This document shows positions 1 to 10,484 of a stretch of 64,000 bases of DNA, piece after piece. Where the stretch lies: contig CAJNYU010004529.1 of NCBI GenBank assembly GCA_905331475.1, positions 62,001 to 126,000 on the forward strand, given 5' to 3'. The stretch's first letter is position 1. Every line of letters starts with the position of its first letter. Under the pieces are notes generated by a model that ran no database searches, was not told the DNA's origin, and saw only the letters and a list, made by a program, of their open reading frames with translations. The stretch comes from Rotaria socialis (Eukaryota > Rotifera > Eurotatoria > Philodinida > Philodinidae). A program made the position numbers and the translations under genes.

Positions 1-23
1 TCTATGTTTAACAGCTAATTTAG

Positions 24-2269
24 TGTCAAATCTTCCCTCGAATGTTTCAATATTTTTTAATGGCCTAAAACAGGCAGGCAACTATCGAGAAGATATTCTC
101 GATGGTCTTTGGAATTATCAATGTTTAAATATTAAATCTGAACAACTATTTAATCGATGGTTATGTAATCAATCCTCACATTGCTCAATATGCTATTTTT
201 TTATTGCCAATAAATCCAATACGACTGACTCAAATCAATCAGCATCATCAATTCGTTGTTTATTAAAATCAGAAGTATTTTATAATCCATCTGATAATTC
301 TAATGAACTACTTCGATGTTCAATGTGTCATATAAGTGTACATCGAGAATGCTATGAAAGCGTATGTCTTGCGATCAATGCAGATATTAATGATGAATAT
401 GATCCATGGTTATGTCAACACTGTATTTTGAAAAAACAGGTAAATAGAATTCTTCTTAATTTCATCTTGCATTTTAGTTGAGAATAAACTAGGTGACTTG
501 TTACAAATTTTAAAATACCTGACAAGTGATAATCGTTGTTTTGATAGATATTTTCGATTTCAAAAGTAGTTTTCGTTCGTACATGCCTGAGATCAAATAG
601 TGCAAGAATATTAATTATGAAGAACACTGGTTTGATATTCTATTCGGGTGACGCTAGTGGAGTTTGCCGACACACAGAAACATGCATGACTCGTTGAGAG
701 TTCGGATTTGAGATTATGTTTGATCGTCAGAACTAGCAACTCCAATGTAAAGTCACACGGTGTGCGAGATAGAAACAGGCCTGGGAAATATTTTATGAAG
801 AGATAGAATTTAGTCGAGTATATATTTCCGATGTACTCTAACATTCAATGTTCATAAATAATCGTATATTGCAAATGTTTTCTTCTTTGCTATTAAACTC
901 TGCGAATAAAATCCGATCTAAAATATTGCTGTTTTGTTTTAAGAGTTCGAAAACAATTGATGATCGTTGTTCAGCTTGTTTAATTCGTGGTGGTCTTCTG
1001 CTGCATCCAAATTTATCTCCGTCTTTTATTCATGCCATCTGTTCAATATATCAAGCATATCAATTATCATGCCAGTCAAATTTGTGCCATTATTGTTCAT
1101 CATTTTGTCCATTAAGTTATCGTCGTCTATCAACTCATAGTTTTGCCTCTTGTAATCACTATCAATGTAAAAATACATTTCATATTACATGTGGTCTAAT
1201 CAGCGGATGTACATTTCAATATGATCAAGATTATTCAATTATTGACGCTCGATGTCATTTGCATCCACTTACTTCTATATCAAGTCCATCACCAGCCAAC
1301 GATGAAATGGATGATAAAACAATAAAATATCCTCACAATCTAATAGATGAAAAACAAAATTATGATGGTGACATAGTTGAAGAAAAGAAGCGTGTACCTT
1401 CAGGTACTAGAGTACTAATTAATGAATCAAAGGGACAAAAACTTGGTCAAGTTATACGCAATGAAATAAGTTATCACTATTCAGTTGACTTCGGTGATGA
1501 TACTTACAGTCACGATATGTAAGTAGATTTATATACTATTTATCGTAGAACTAAAATAGATGCGACTAAAAAAGTGGGTAATGAAATTTTCAAAATCGCA
1601 TTAAGAAAATTAGTTTACGGAATCGGTCAAGATCGAATTTCATTTGTTTGTGATAATAGTATGTGCCAATATAACAGCTATTGTTAAGAGTTTACTGGAC
1701 TGAGCTGATTTTAATCGTACTTGTATCAAAAGAGCGTTTCGAACAATAATCAATTTCATACGCGAGCAAGACTAACTGATGTTAGAATTAAACGAGCTAA
1801 TAAGAATTGTTTACACTCATATTGTAAATAAATTTTGAATCTTCCGAATCAGTTTTATTTTGATTAAATCGTATAAAAATTATTTTTTACTTCTAATTTT
1901 ATAAGGCTTGCTGAAGATATACTTGATGCTGATCCATCGAAATTGGTGATCGGTTCAAATATACGTATTCGATGGACAGATGGTACAATATACACATGCA
2001 AATATTTGGGTTGTCAACGAGTACTTTTGTATCATATTAAAATTGATAATGAAACACGACAAATGCAGCGAAGTGAATTTTCACTTGATATACAATTACC
2101 ATCGCCGCCATTTACACCTTCTACAAATGAGCATGAAATTGATTTTAATCGGTCGTCTTCGTTGAAGACAACAACAAAACGACAAAATCAACAGCAAAAA
2201 CAGCAAATAAAACGAAAACGACGATGTCTTCTAATATCATCATCTTCTTCTTCATCTGACGAATCTTAG
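24..2269 (+). CDS. KDM4/JMJD2-type histone lysine demethylase, C-terminal part (PHD, extended PHD, double Tudor)
   Basis: Three exons join in frame: about 24-439, 944-1518 and 1906-2269, with GT/AG junctions at 440/943 and 1519/1905; the stop is TAG at 2267-2269. The first exon has a Cys-rich zinc finger (CSICYFF, CSMCHISVHRECY, WLCQHC) as in the PHD of KDM4. The second has an extended PHD (CSACLIRGG, CHYC, CKNTFHITCG, CHLHP). The Tudor pair starts at GTRVLINESKGQ and continues across the second intron through VDFGDDTYSHDM, LAEDILDADPSKL and IRIRWTDGTIYTCKYLG, which resembles the KDM4 hybrid double Tudor. In the family this part reads methylated histone H3/H4 tails in the nucleus. The catalytic JmjN/JmjC half would lie upstream of the window. 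The first acceptor is ambiguous (AG at 13-14 or 22-23). The basic tail and Ser run at the C terminus are probably disordered. Confidence 0.88.
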
Positions 2270-3231
2270 AGTTGTGTGTTACTTTTTTGCTTTGTATTTT
2301 GTATATAATCTATTTTTCGTTAGTTTTGGTCAGACTTCTCCGTTCATATTCAATGTGTATATACAAAAACAAATATATATATTTCAGCATACAAATGCTC
2401 TCATTGTATTTGTTGTCTGATCCCGGTGGTATATATGTCGTTGTAGTTTTATTATATTCGAATTACTTTTTCTGTAAAAATCTAGCGTTTATCATATTGT
2501 ATTTCACCTTTTTTTTTAATTATCTAGAAAAAAAGGAATATTACTTAAAAACAAACAAGTGAAACTAGAAGTTTGTTTGTGAATCGTTAATCGGAACAAG
2601 ACTGTGGAGGTTGTTAAAAACTTTGATTTAATTACGCACTTACGCTTAATTACTTCCTTTCATTGAGCTGAATTTTTCTTTTCATCTTCCACACAAGCTC
2701 AATAGTTCAAGCCGAGAAACTATTCACAAAAATTGTTATGTATTGTGTACTTCAACAAAAAGCTTTTCATCTAATATATGTTTCTAAAATCATCAAGATC
2801 AATGATAATCGGATCAATTTTGCCCCTAATCATATGTATTACGTAATCATTCATAAACAAGATTCTGATTATTACTGCTGTTAAGAAAAAATAAAACATG
2901 TGGGTTCTTTATTCAAAAACAAATGATTGATATTGAGAAAAGAACCACAGACAAGTATAAAGAAAAGCTTGTAAATTATTTGAAGACGAAATAATTCTTT
3001 TTTGACTCTTTTGTTATTGTCTCACTTTCCTTCAAATAAAAACAAAATGGCATTCATTCATTTTACAGGAGAATTCAACTTACTTTGAATGATTTCTTCA
3101 ATCCCAGGTCGAACAGTCCGGCCTGGAAACGACCGGTTCCGGGTAGTTCCGTTGATTTTGTGGAAGCAGTATTCCGGTTGGAAATGTTTCTCATTTTTTC
3201 CGGTGATTTCCGATCAATTCCTGCCGGAAAG
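2270..3231. other. Intergenic DNA downstream of the KDM4-like gene; TTCCGG-rich patch at the end
   Basis: AT-rich with no supportable gene. About 3105-3230 is a compositionally different patch rich in TTCCGG/CCGG motifs that continues beyond the next element (TTTTTCCGTTAGG after 4205). The inverted-repeat element at 3232-4205 therefore seems to have inserted into an older repeat. Confidence 0.5.
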
Positions 3232-3528
3232 TACACTCTAAAAAAAATAGGTTTTTCACAGAACCTAAAAAGGTTCTTATCCTCGGTACACCGTCAGATC
3301 CTTTATTGGTTATGTAAAAGTGAGGTTTCGTATCAACCTCCTTCACGAAAATTCAAAAAAAGGGTTTCGTAGCAATGGTTTCGTACAAAACCTTTTGGAA
3401 ATCATTCAAAAAAAGGTTTCGTACCTGACAAAGGTTCCGTTAAAAATATCATTTAACCTTCTGCTGCCGCTCGCGGTATGCACACTATTCGAGTTTTACT
3501 CAAAACCCGAGTATGGTATACATCAAAT

Positions 3529-3751
3529 NNNNNNNNNNNNNNNNNNNNNNNNNNNNNNNNNNNNNNNNNNNNNNNNNNNNNNNNNNNNNNNNNNNNNNNN
3601 NNNNNNNNNNNNNNNNNNNNNNNNNNNNNNNNNNNNNNNNNNNNNNNNNNNNNNNNNNNNNNNNNNNNNNNNNNNNNNNNNNNNNNNNNNNNNNNNNNNN
3701 NNNNNNNNNNNNNNNNNNNNNNNNNNNNNNNNNNNNNNNNNNNNNNNNNNN
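3529..3751. other. Assembly gap (N run)
   Basis: A run of N inside the MITE-like element, directly before the 102-bp tandem array. Confidence 0.99.
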
Positions 3752-3753
3752 TT

Positions 3754-3970
3754 ACGAAACCTTAATGCGGACCAGAAAGTGTCGAGAAGTTCCGCATATA
3801 TAATACGAAACCTTCGGATCGTCCGCGAAAGCAACAATGGTTCCGTGGACATATTGCGAAACCTTAAAGCCGACTAGCAAGTGTGGAAAAATTCCGCACA
3901 AATAATACGTAACCTTCGGTTCGTCCACGAAGCCAACAGCTGTTCCGTGGGTATATGACGAAACCTTCTG
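3754..3970. repeat. 102-bp tandem repeat inside the inverted-repeat element
   Basis: The marker GAAACCTT recurs at 3756, 3858 and 3960, exactly 102 bp apart. The units between are diverged but alignable (TTCCGCA...AATACG, TTCGTCC, GGTTCCGTGG). About two full units are visible; the array probably extends into the N gap, which may be why the gap exists. Confidence 0.8.
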
Positions 3971-4205
3971 CCATTTCCCAAAACTATCAGAGGATTTGTA
4001 CATGACGTACGAAACCACAAACCACTTTACGGAACCTTCGAAGAGTTCAGGCGAAAATTGCGAAACCTGATGAAATCTGCTGAACTTTAAATACTTCTGA
4101 AAGGAGACCGCGGAACGTTTTTCACTCTACGGAACTTAAAATCGTTCGGTAGAGAAATGCGGAACTATTAAGGTTCGGTAGAGTACCGATTTTTTTTAGA
4201 GTGTA

Positions 4206-4904
4206 GATTTTTCCGTTAGGACACTTCCGCTTCATTTTGACTTCCAATATGAAATGCGTTCTCCTTGACTTGAAATACTATCGAATAACAAAACATTTCT
4301 TTCGAGTTTTTGTTCATCTGCTAATATGATAGATGAAAGCGAAGTCATACTCGATCGCTGTATGTAAGAAATGATATTGTTCTCTTGGTTTTGTGAAAAG
4401 CAAGAATTATTTTTGACAGTGTATGCTTTTCGGGCAAACATTTCATCTTGTGTGCCAAAAAGGAATCATCTTTAGCGTGTATATGAAAGATAAAATATAT
4501 AATTTCTCATATTGCTGTGAAAACTGGGTTAAAAGGTTTTTGATTCCACACTATTCGCATAAACTTTCAAAGTCCTGTGTCAAAAAGGTGCTGCCTTCAG
4601 TGGCATATTCACTTCGTAAACTCGTGAACTGATAGTTTCAATACCGTCATTTCAGTATTACAAAAGGAATATTTTTGGAAGTTAAAAAACATTTTCGAAA
4701 AAGCAGCTTTCCGCTATTTCCCGCTTTTCTGATCTGATGAGGTGGCGACCCTGTTTTCAATCATCATCCGATAGAAGATAAGCAAGAATCTTTATCTTTA
4801 TCTTTATCATAGCTAGCAGTCGTATGTTGAGGCATCACTTGTATAAAAAGATCATCGATTTTTTGAGAAACCTTAAACTATTTCTGGGTGGGCTCAACTC
4901 ATTT
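4206..4904. other. Intergenic, no gene recognised
   Basis: Short open frames on both strands (for example 4232-4441 minus and 4423-4632 plus) resemble no family and have no codon bias I can defend. A short TCTTTATCTTTATC direct repeat lies near 4795. Confidence 0.4.
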
Positions 4905-4947
4905 TAGGGTGGGCTTAGCCCACCCCAGTCCACCCCTGGCGCCGCCA
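4886..4947. mobile_element. Probable terminus of a hAT-type transposon
   Basis: The segment contains a near-palindrome (GGGTGGGCTTAGCCCACCC) and ends in CCCCTGGCGCCGCCACTA. Its reverse complement, TAGTGGCGGCGCCAGGGG, resembles the CAGTGGCGG...AGGGG ends common in hAT elements. It abuts an NHL-repeat remnant on the right. The opposite end was not located; GAGGTGGCGACCCTG near 4739 is a weak candidate. Confidence 0.4.
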
Positions 4948-4950
4948 CTA

Positions 4951-5013
4951 CATGGCAATCTGTATGTCGTTGATATGAATAATCATCGTGTTCAACGTTT
5001 TTCTCCTGAATAA
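4951..5013 (+). pseudogene. NHL-repeat remnant (one blade)
   Basis: The frame reads HGNLYVVDMNNHRVQRFSPE and then TAA. LYVVDMNNHRVQRF is a classic NHL beta-propeller blade. Only one blade is visible and no other exon was found nearby. The hAT-like end lies immediately upstream, so this is probably a gene fragment cut by a transposon. Confidence 0.65.
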
Positions 5014-5679
5014 ACTAGTGAATTTTGTTTTCTTTTGCGAATGAAAAGAATTGATTGAAAACCAATTTTTTCTTTCTTTTCATTTTTATTAGTGAGATTG
5101 ATACAGTGCTGTATTGTTCTTGATTAAGTAAAAGATACAATAGAAACAGAGGAAAATATTAGAATTTAGTTCAAAAATTCAATGATTTCCATGAGACAAT
5201 CGTACTTATTTATGATCTATACATAAGCAATAGGATTAAATGAAACAAAGAAAAATAATGGCCGACAATGAATGAATCAGTCAATAATGTAATACAGAAA
5301 TGATAAAAAAAATAGTCAGATAGTAAACACAAAACGGAAAATTACCAATCTCAGCTGATCTCTTTGTCCAAATAGTCAGAAATCAGAAAGAAACACATTC
5401 CAATTATAGTTAGCAATCAAATTTTACTACTGCGTAAAGATGATAGATATATCTATTTGGCTCTGTAAAAATAAGTAAATATTTGATTTATTGCTATAAT
5501 TTTTTAAGTCAATTAAATCTGTACATTGCTACAAAGCTCATCACTTGTTGTATTGAAAACTATAATGTATATATGCTTCAAAAAGATTTCGAGCATGACC
5601 AACAAAATGGCCGATAGAGATTAATTTTCTCAATAATTTATTTAAACAGAACAAAAAATGATATTAATAATATTTTTTT
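5014..5679. other. Intergenic, no gene recognised
   Basis: AT-rich sequence with no convincing coding region. The stretch next to 5680 would hold the 3' UTR of the minus-strand secreted protein; TTTATT near 5638 reads AATAAA on that strand. Confidence 0.4.
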
Positions 5680-6276
5680 TTATTTAAATATATTTCTATT
5701 ATCTACAATAGCAATTAAGAAAAAATAAATAATTTCAGGTAGTTTATCAGAAAATAATTCTAAATTGTATTTTATTAATCTCCAATTAAACCAACGAAAG
5801 CGCATTCGAAACTGAGCTAAAACATTTTCACATTCATCATAAAATTTATGATGGATTGAAAAAAGTTTCTTTTTCATCATGAAATTTTGTGAATTCCATT
5901 CAATTAAATATTTTTCAGTAAATAAATTAGGAAGTTTTTTAATTGTGCCATTTGTCCATTGATTTATTGTAGAATTATATATTTCAAAAGTAACATTTAA
6001 TGTTTCATTTCTCCATTCATTTCCTACATAACCAAGAACATCTTTTGATGGATAACTAACTATTAAAAGAAGATTACTATCATCATTTGAATTTTTCAAT
6101 CGATATAAATATTGTTTTTCACTTGAATCTAATACTGAAAATCGACTTAGACCATTTTTATCCGTAGTATCATCGCGTATTAATAAGAATTTACTAATTA
6201 ATTTTTTCGATTGAATAGATTTTATCAGAATAATAAACAATAGTAACAAAAATAATTTCATCTTTGCCATCATCAA
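5680..6276 (-). CDS. Secreted/luminal protein with an N-terminal signal peptide; possibly tubby-C/LURP-one-like fold
   Basis: A single uninterrupted frame of 198 residues. It opens with MMMAKMKLFLLLLFIILIKS, a typical signal peptide (the functional start may be the Met before KLF). The mature part has several N-glycosylation sequons (NETL, NVTF, NSTI, NGTI). Alternating short strands (FLLIRDD, FSVLDSSEKQYLYRL, LIVSYPS) and a C-terminal hydrophobic helix (IYFFLIAIVDNRN) recall the tubby C-terminal/LURP-one barrel, where a strand barrel surrounds a hydrophobic C-terminal helix. That fold assignment is my inference and weak. No introns are evident. Function unknown. Confidence 0.65.
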   Translation of the reverse strand: MMMAKMKLFLLLLFIILIKSIQSKKLISKFLLIRDDTTDKNGLSRFSVLDSSEKQYLYRLKNSNDDSNLLLIVSYPSKDVLGYVGNEWRNETLNVTFEIYNSTINQWTNGTIKKLPNLFTEKYLIEWNSQNFMMKKKLFSIHHKFYDECENVLAQFRMRFRWFNWRLIKYNLELFSDKLPEIIYFFLIAIVDNRNIFK

Positions 6277-7112
6277 TATAGAAAAAGAACTTTCTATCTT
6301 CTTACACGTATATATATATATATATCATTTATTTATCAACGCTCGACATTAACATTTTCCTAACCTTTTCATTAAATGTTTTCCACGCATATTCTTAGAA
6401 AGTCTATTAACTATTTATATATCCATTAAATAACATAAGATAAATATCTCGAGTATCGATTTTTTCATACGTAAAAAAAAATAAATAGAATTCCTCTGTT
6501 TTTACGATCAAAGAGTTTTCGAATTGTTTTTATAATAAAACGACGAAAAAAATAAATAAAATAATATTCATTTACTATTCCAATTTATTAGTCGAGTACG
6601 TAACATATCGATGCAGAAGACTATCCTGCGTATTCCGTCTTTTGTTATTTGAGCTTGAGCTTTCTCCAACATTACAAATTTTTGCTAAATTTAATTAAAT
6701 TCAGCACAGCTCCCAATCTTGTACCGACATATCTGACAGAATTAGTAGCCATGATTTAGTTTATGAATTAAACATTTTCCATCCCAAACTAAAATACATT
6801 GTGATGATTTTAGTCTCATACATAAACACAAGAACTAATGAAGGTAACCAAGATCTTATTTTGAAATTCTTTTTAGTATTGTATAGTGCCTTTTTCCTTT
6901 TCATTTATATCTCCACTTATGGCGTCAACAAATTTATCTTAGGAACAACACAAGTTAATGTTCAAGGATGATAAAGTTCGAGGTATTTGTGTAAAATATC
7001 ATGGATGACACTTGATTGATACATTTTAACTAGGTAGCTATTACATAAAATTTCAGAAAAAGAATAGCAAACGCTGCATTAGCTGTGAATTTTCAAAATT
7101 AATCTTGTTTAT
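6277..7112. other. Intergenic, no gene recognised
   Basis: AT-rich, with a TA microsatellite near 6308. It probably contains the promoter of the minus-strand secreted protein that starts at 6276. No other supportable element was found. Confidence 0.4.
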
Positions 7113-7409
7113 TTATTCGTACACTTTTGTTTTTCTTCTGATGGCTACACGATAAATACGATTAGTTTTATGAGGAACCGGAATGATCTCAATTGAACTC
7201 GGCCAATGTGGTCGATCACAATTCATGTCAGTGCATTGCTCTATGTGATAGAGTTCAACAAAGCGAGTACTATTGTGCATGTAGTTACGGTCACCATATA
7301 GACTAATTAACGACAGTAAAATATTACTATACAATAGAACTAATAATTGAAGCTCACCCTAAATTTAAACCGTAAAGACAATAGTCTAACATTGAAGTTG
7401 TGAGAATAC
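7113..7409 (-). pseudogene. 3' exons of an unrecognised, probably membrane protein (possibly decayed)
   Basis: Two exons splice cleanly on the minus strand: 7409-7358 and 7326-7113, donor GGGTGAGC and acceptor TTGTATAG. The joined reading contains GILTTSMLDYCLYGLNLG, then NILLSLISLYGDRNY, then FVELYHIEQCTDMNCDRP. The first exon is hydrophobic and Gly-rich like a membrane segment; the last is hydrophilic with two Cys. Upstream the same frame keeps going as LFLGISYGAG after an in-frame TGA near 7440, where Trp would be expected. The locus may therefore be a pseudogene, or the start may lie in an exon I did not find. I do not recognise the family. Confidence 0.4.
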
Positions 7410-7936
7410 CTGCACCATATGAAATGCCAAGAAAAAGTCAATCGATGGAACATGCTAACAAAAACATCAATGGAAACAAATCTACCTATAGCCTAGCATT
7501 AGAAGAAAAAATATCAACGAACAGTTTTCTGTTGAAGTTGGACAAGTTGTTGTGACAATTGTATTTCTATTAATATGATAATTACATATATTCGATATAG
7601 ACATATATAAAGTGAGTTTTACACAGGAGTCATAATCGACGCCAATGATCTAAAACGGATAGAGCGTAGCAAGTAATGGTGCAGGAATACGCTTATTAAC
7701 GTACGTTCAGGTGTTTGAGCTGATGGAATCAAATTTACTCGAATAATTAGATCATTACGAGAAGACGACAGAAAAAAACAAATACTTACGTTATTGTATA
7801 GGGACTTGTTGTAGAATTAAATTGTTAAATTGTTTATCTTTCATAATCAATCATAAAAGCATACTTACCTGAGTGTTGATAAATCACTAAAAATATTTAA
7901 TGGAGTGAATTAATGAAAAAGTTCGTAAATAGTTTT

Positions 7937-9400
7937 GCTTACCTATTGGAGTTCGTTGTTGATCTAGATAAAAATAATAGCAGAAAAAATAATTGATTTA
8001 AAATAATAATAAAAATTTAAGAATACAGACGAGGTTGTATTTGTAGATACTGATGTGGTTGTTGTCCTAACAAAACAATTCATAAAAATGACATAAAACA
8101 CGATTCCAAGTACGAACACTATTGTATTACAAGTTTCACCGGGACACACAGGTTGATAAGTTTCTGAGACATAGAAAGTGAAGCAATATTGAGCTGATTG
8201 AGCATTTTGGCTGTTTAAAGATAAGAATTTATCCCTATTATAAGGCTTTTTAATAATCAATTGGTTTCTGTACCTGCCAAAAGCCATCGCACATATAACT
8301 TGGTAACAAAGTTGAGCATTGGTCGGTGTCCATGAGAGATCACTATAGTAGGTAGTCGTATTTAGTTGAGTGATGCTTCATCATACCTTCCCAGAAAAAG
8401 CTTATGTGGTCATATCAATAATAGTCACACTTGAGCCGCAATTGTTAATGACAATTAGCTGTGATACGAATGTTTGACCGAACAAGATTAATGTGCATGA
8501 TTGTTGAGAAAATTCTCCAATAATTGTAGGTGGACTAGTAGATGATGCTTGGCTTACTACTTGTACAAGAAATTGGACTAGTACCGAACTGAGAGGATCT
8601 ATGCTTGATGAGTTAATAAAGTCTTCAACCTATAATATGATAAACTACTTTTCCAATATAACAAAGTTCTTACTAACCGTAAGTGCTACAGCAAACCAGT
8701 CACCAACAATTTGACCTGTTATTAAAATAGTACACTTAAGATAGATAACGGTACCTGGTGGCAATGAACTAGGCGGGTAGACACCTCCACATTCATCTAC
8801 TACATCGGCATCAGCTACAAATACATTAATAGCTATTGTTTGGCTGACAGGTATTAGGATGGGAGACATAATCGTAGTCACTGGGGCATTTTCATAAAGA
8901 CCATTATCAGATCTTGGATTAACATTCATACGTGTTGAAATGGGCCAAACAGCACCGGTGCTCGTCGCAAGTGTACACCAAGCATTACTCTGAAAAGCAG
9001 CTGAAAAATCATCACCGGCTGCTAAAGTTACAATGTCTGAGCGTTGACTAATGGTCGTACCGATAGCTGTTGAGCTATCCATGCAGTAAGGTATTATATT
9101 CGGTGCCACATAACCAAGTGAACCAGCACCACAATTGGTGTTATAATTCAATGTTGCTGTTGTAAGACCAGTATAGGTTGGAACAGGAATCAGTTGGCTA
9201 CTAGCAATCATGGCAGTAGTACATGATATTGATGAATATGACCATGAATAGGTTTGAGTAATATTAATATCTACAGGTGTTCCTGTGGCTGATGCACTGA
9301 GTAGTCTCCATGTAATAGTACCGCCTAGAAAGTGGGATACACTTGTGATAAATATCAAGCTGAGTAATTCAACGACAAGAAGCATGGGCTTCATTGTCAT
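7937..9400 (-). pseudogene. Decayed gene for a secreted protein with a 240-residue ectodomain and Thr/Ser-rich stalk
   Basis: The first exon (9400-8678) encodes a signal peptide (MTMKPMLLVVELLSLIFITS) and a Cys-containing beta-rich domain. It splices in frame (donor G|GTTAGT, acceptor near 8630) to VEDFINSSSIDPLSS...NNCGSSVTIIDMTT. There the frame meets TAA (8404-8402) and soon after two adjacent TGA codons. Beyond them coding quality resumes in the same frame (SITQLNTTTYYSDLSWTPTNAQL), followed by a 63-bp intron (8273-8211) and QNAQSAQYCFTFYVSE. Thr/Ser-rich mini-exons follow (TTTTSVSTNTTS near 8065; another ending at 7943 before GTAAGC). All three stops are explainable as single C-to-T changes in CAA or CGA. 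I do not recognise the ectodomain family. The alternative is that the stop region is an intron, but no phase-compatible junction pair was found. Confidence 0.55.
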
Positions 9401-10484
9401 GTAGAAGTCACCTTGTGAAAGGTAATAATCAGAACGTTAAAAGGACTATTTACGTGCAGATAAAATATTTACCATATTAAAATTCTCACTTGTACTAGAT
9501 CAAATAATAGAAAAAAAACTAGCAGACGAATGGCTCTTTCTTTTTTGAGTTTAAAAAATTACACAATTTCACTTGCTGTTTCATGTGATGGTTTTGAATA
9601 ATTTCTAGTATTTACAAGAATCAATTTTTTTGAATGGTTATAACTCTGAAATAGCTGATTTTTCGCTATCAGCTGGTGTTAGTAACTGCAATGTGTCAAT
9701 GTACTAATTTTATTGACTTTCTGCTATAGTATTATCTAGCAATGCAGGTCGTTCAAATAGTGTGACATCTAATTAATTGACTTTATCATCGGATACATGC
9801 TTGAAGAAAAGATGACACATAATATTGGTTTTCAAATAATCTAGCCAGTGCACTCAAGTGTATTTCTTGAGGATGTCGTTGCATAGAAACTATCATAATG
9901 CATTTTGGATTTCCATGCATATCTCATCAGCTTGCTTATGTCTTCGCTATGATGCACAGGTGTGAAATATGTTCATTAAGGTAGACAAATTATATTTGAA
10001 CTGAATCACACACCCAACAACGAGTCAGATGCTGGATTTTCTTTCTATAAAATCATGGCTACTCTTTCGTTAGACTAAGGTATCAATAACACTTTTTTTC
10101 CTTTCTGTCAAAGGTAATTTTTATCGATTGACAAATCCTACTTGTATAATCAATTTGATCAACCCAATGAAGGTATATCCCACGAATCTTTATTGAACAT
10201 ATAGTAGATCATTAATACAGATAGAAATAATGGGAAGCATGCTCAAACAGCTCTTTAAAAAAATAGCTTCCGGTTATTTTGTATAAGCCATAGTACAAAA
10301 AAAGAGTAATTGACAAAACTGGTAAAACGAATCCCATACATGTTGATCTTCAATGCATAATCCCTGCTTTATCCGATTAGTAAAAACAATATTCCCTTTT
10401 GAAAGGTCATTTGATCTATTGAGGTATAGCAGAATATATAAATATCAAAACTTGAAAATAACACATAAAATAATCAATCGAGCA
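9401..10484. other. Intergenic region between divergent genes
   Basis: About 1.1 kb without a supportable coding region. It separates the minus-strand secreted-protein locus from the plus-strand hydrolase, so it should hold both promoters. The in-frame ATG at 10353 is an alternative start for the hydrolase, but the one at 10485 gives a proper signal peptide. Confidence 0.4.

Larger units (their letters stand above)
3232..4205. mobile_element. Non-autonomous inverted-repeat (MITE-like) element with TA target duplication
   Basis: The left end (TA + CACTCTAAAAAAAATAGG, from 3232) and the right end (CCGATTTTTTTTAGAGTG + TA, to 4205) are inverted repeats differing at one base, flanked by TA on each side. 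This is the terminal architecture of Tc1/mariner-like non-autonomous elements. The interior repeatedly carries AACCTT/GGTTCCG motifs in both orientations and no coding capacity. A 223-bp N gap (3529-3751) hides part of it. Confidence 0.8.

Noticed and set aside
3320..3877. Open frames crossing the N gap
   Set aside because: Most of the frame is unknown bases and the rest is non-coding repeat.
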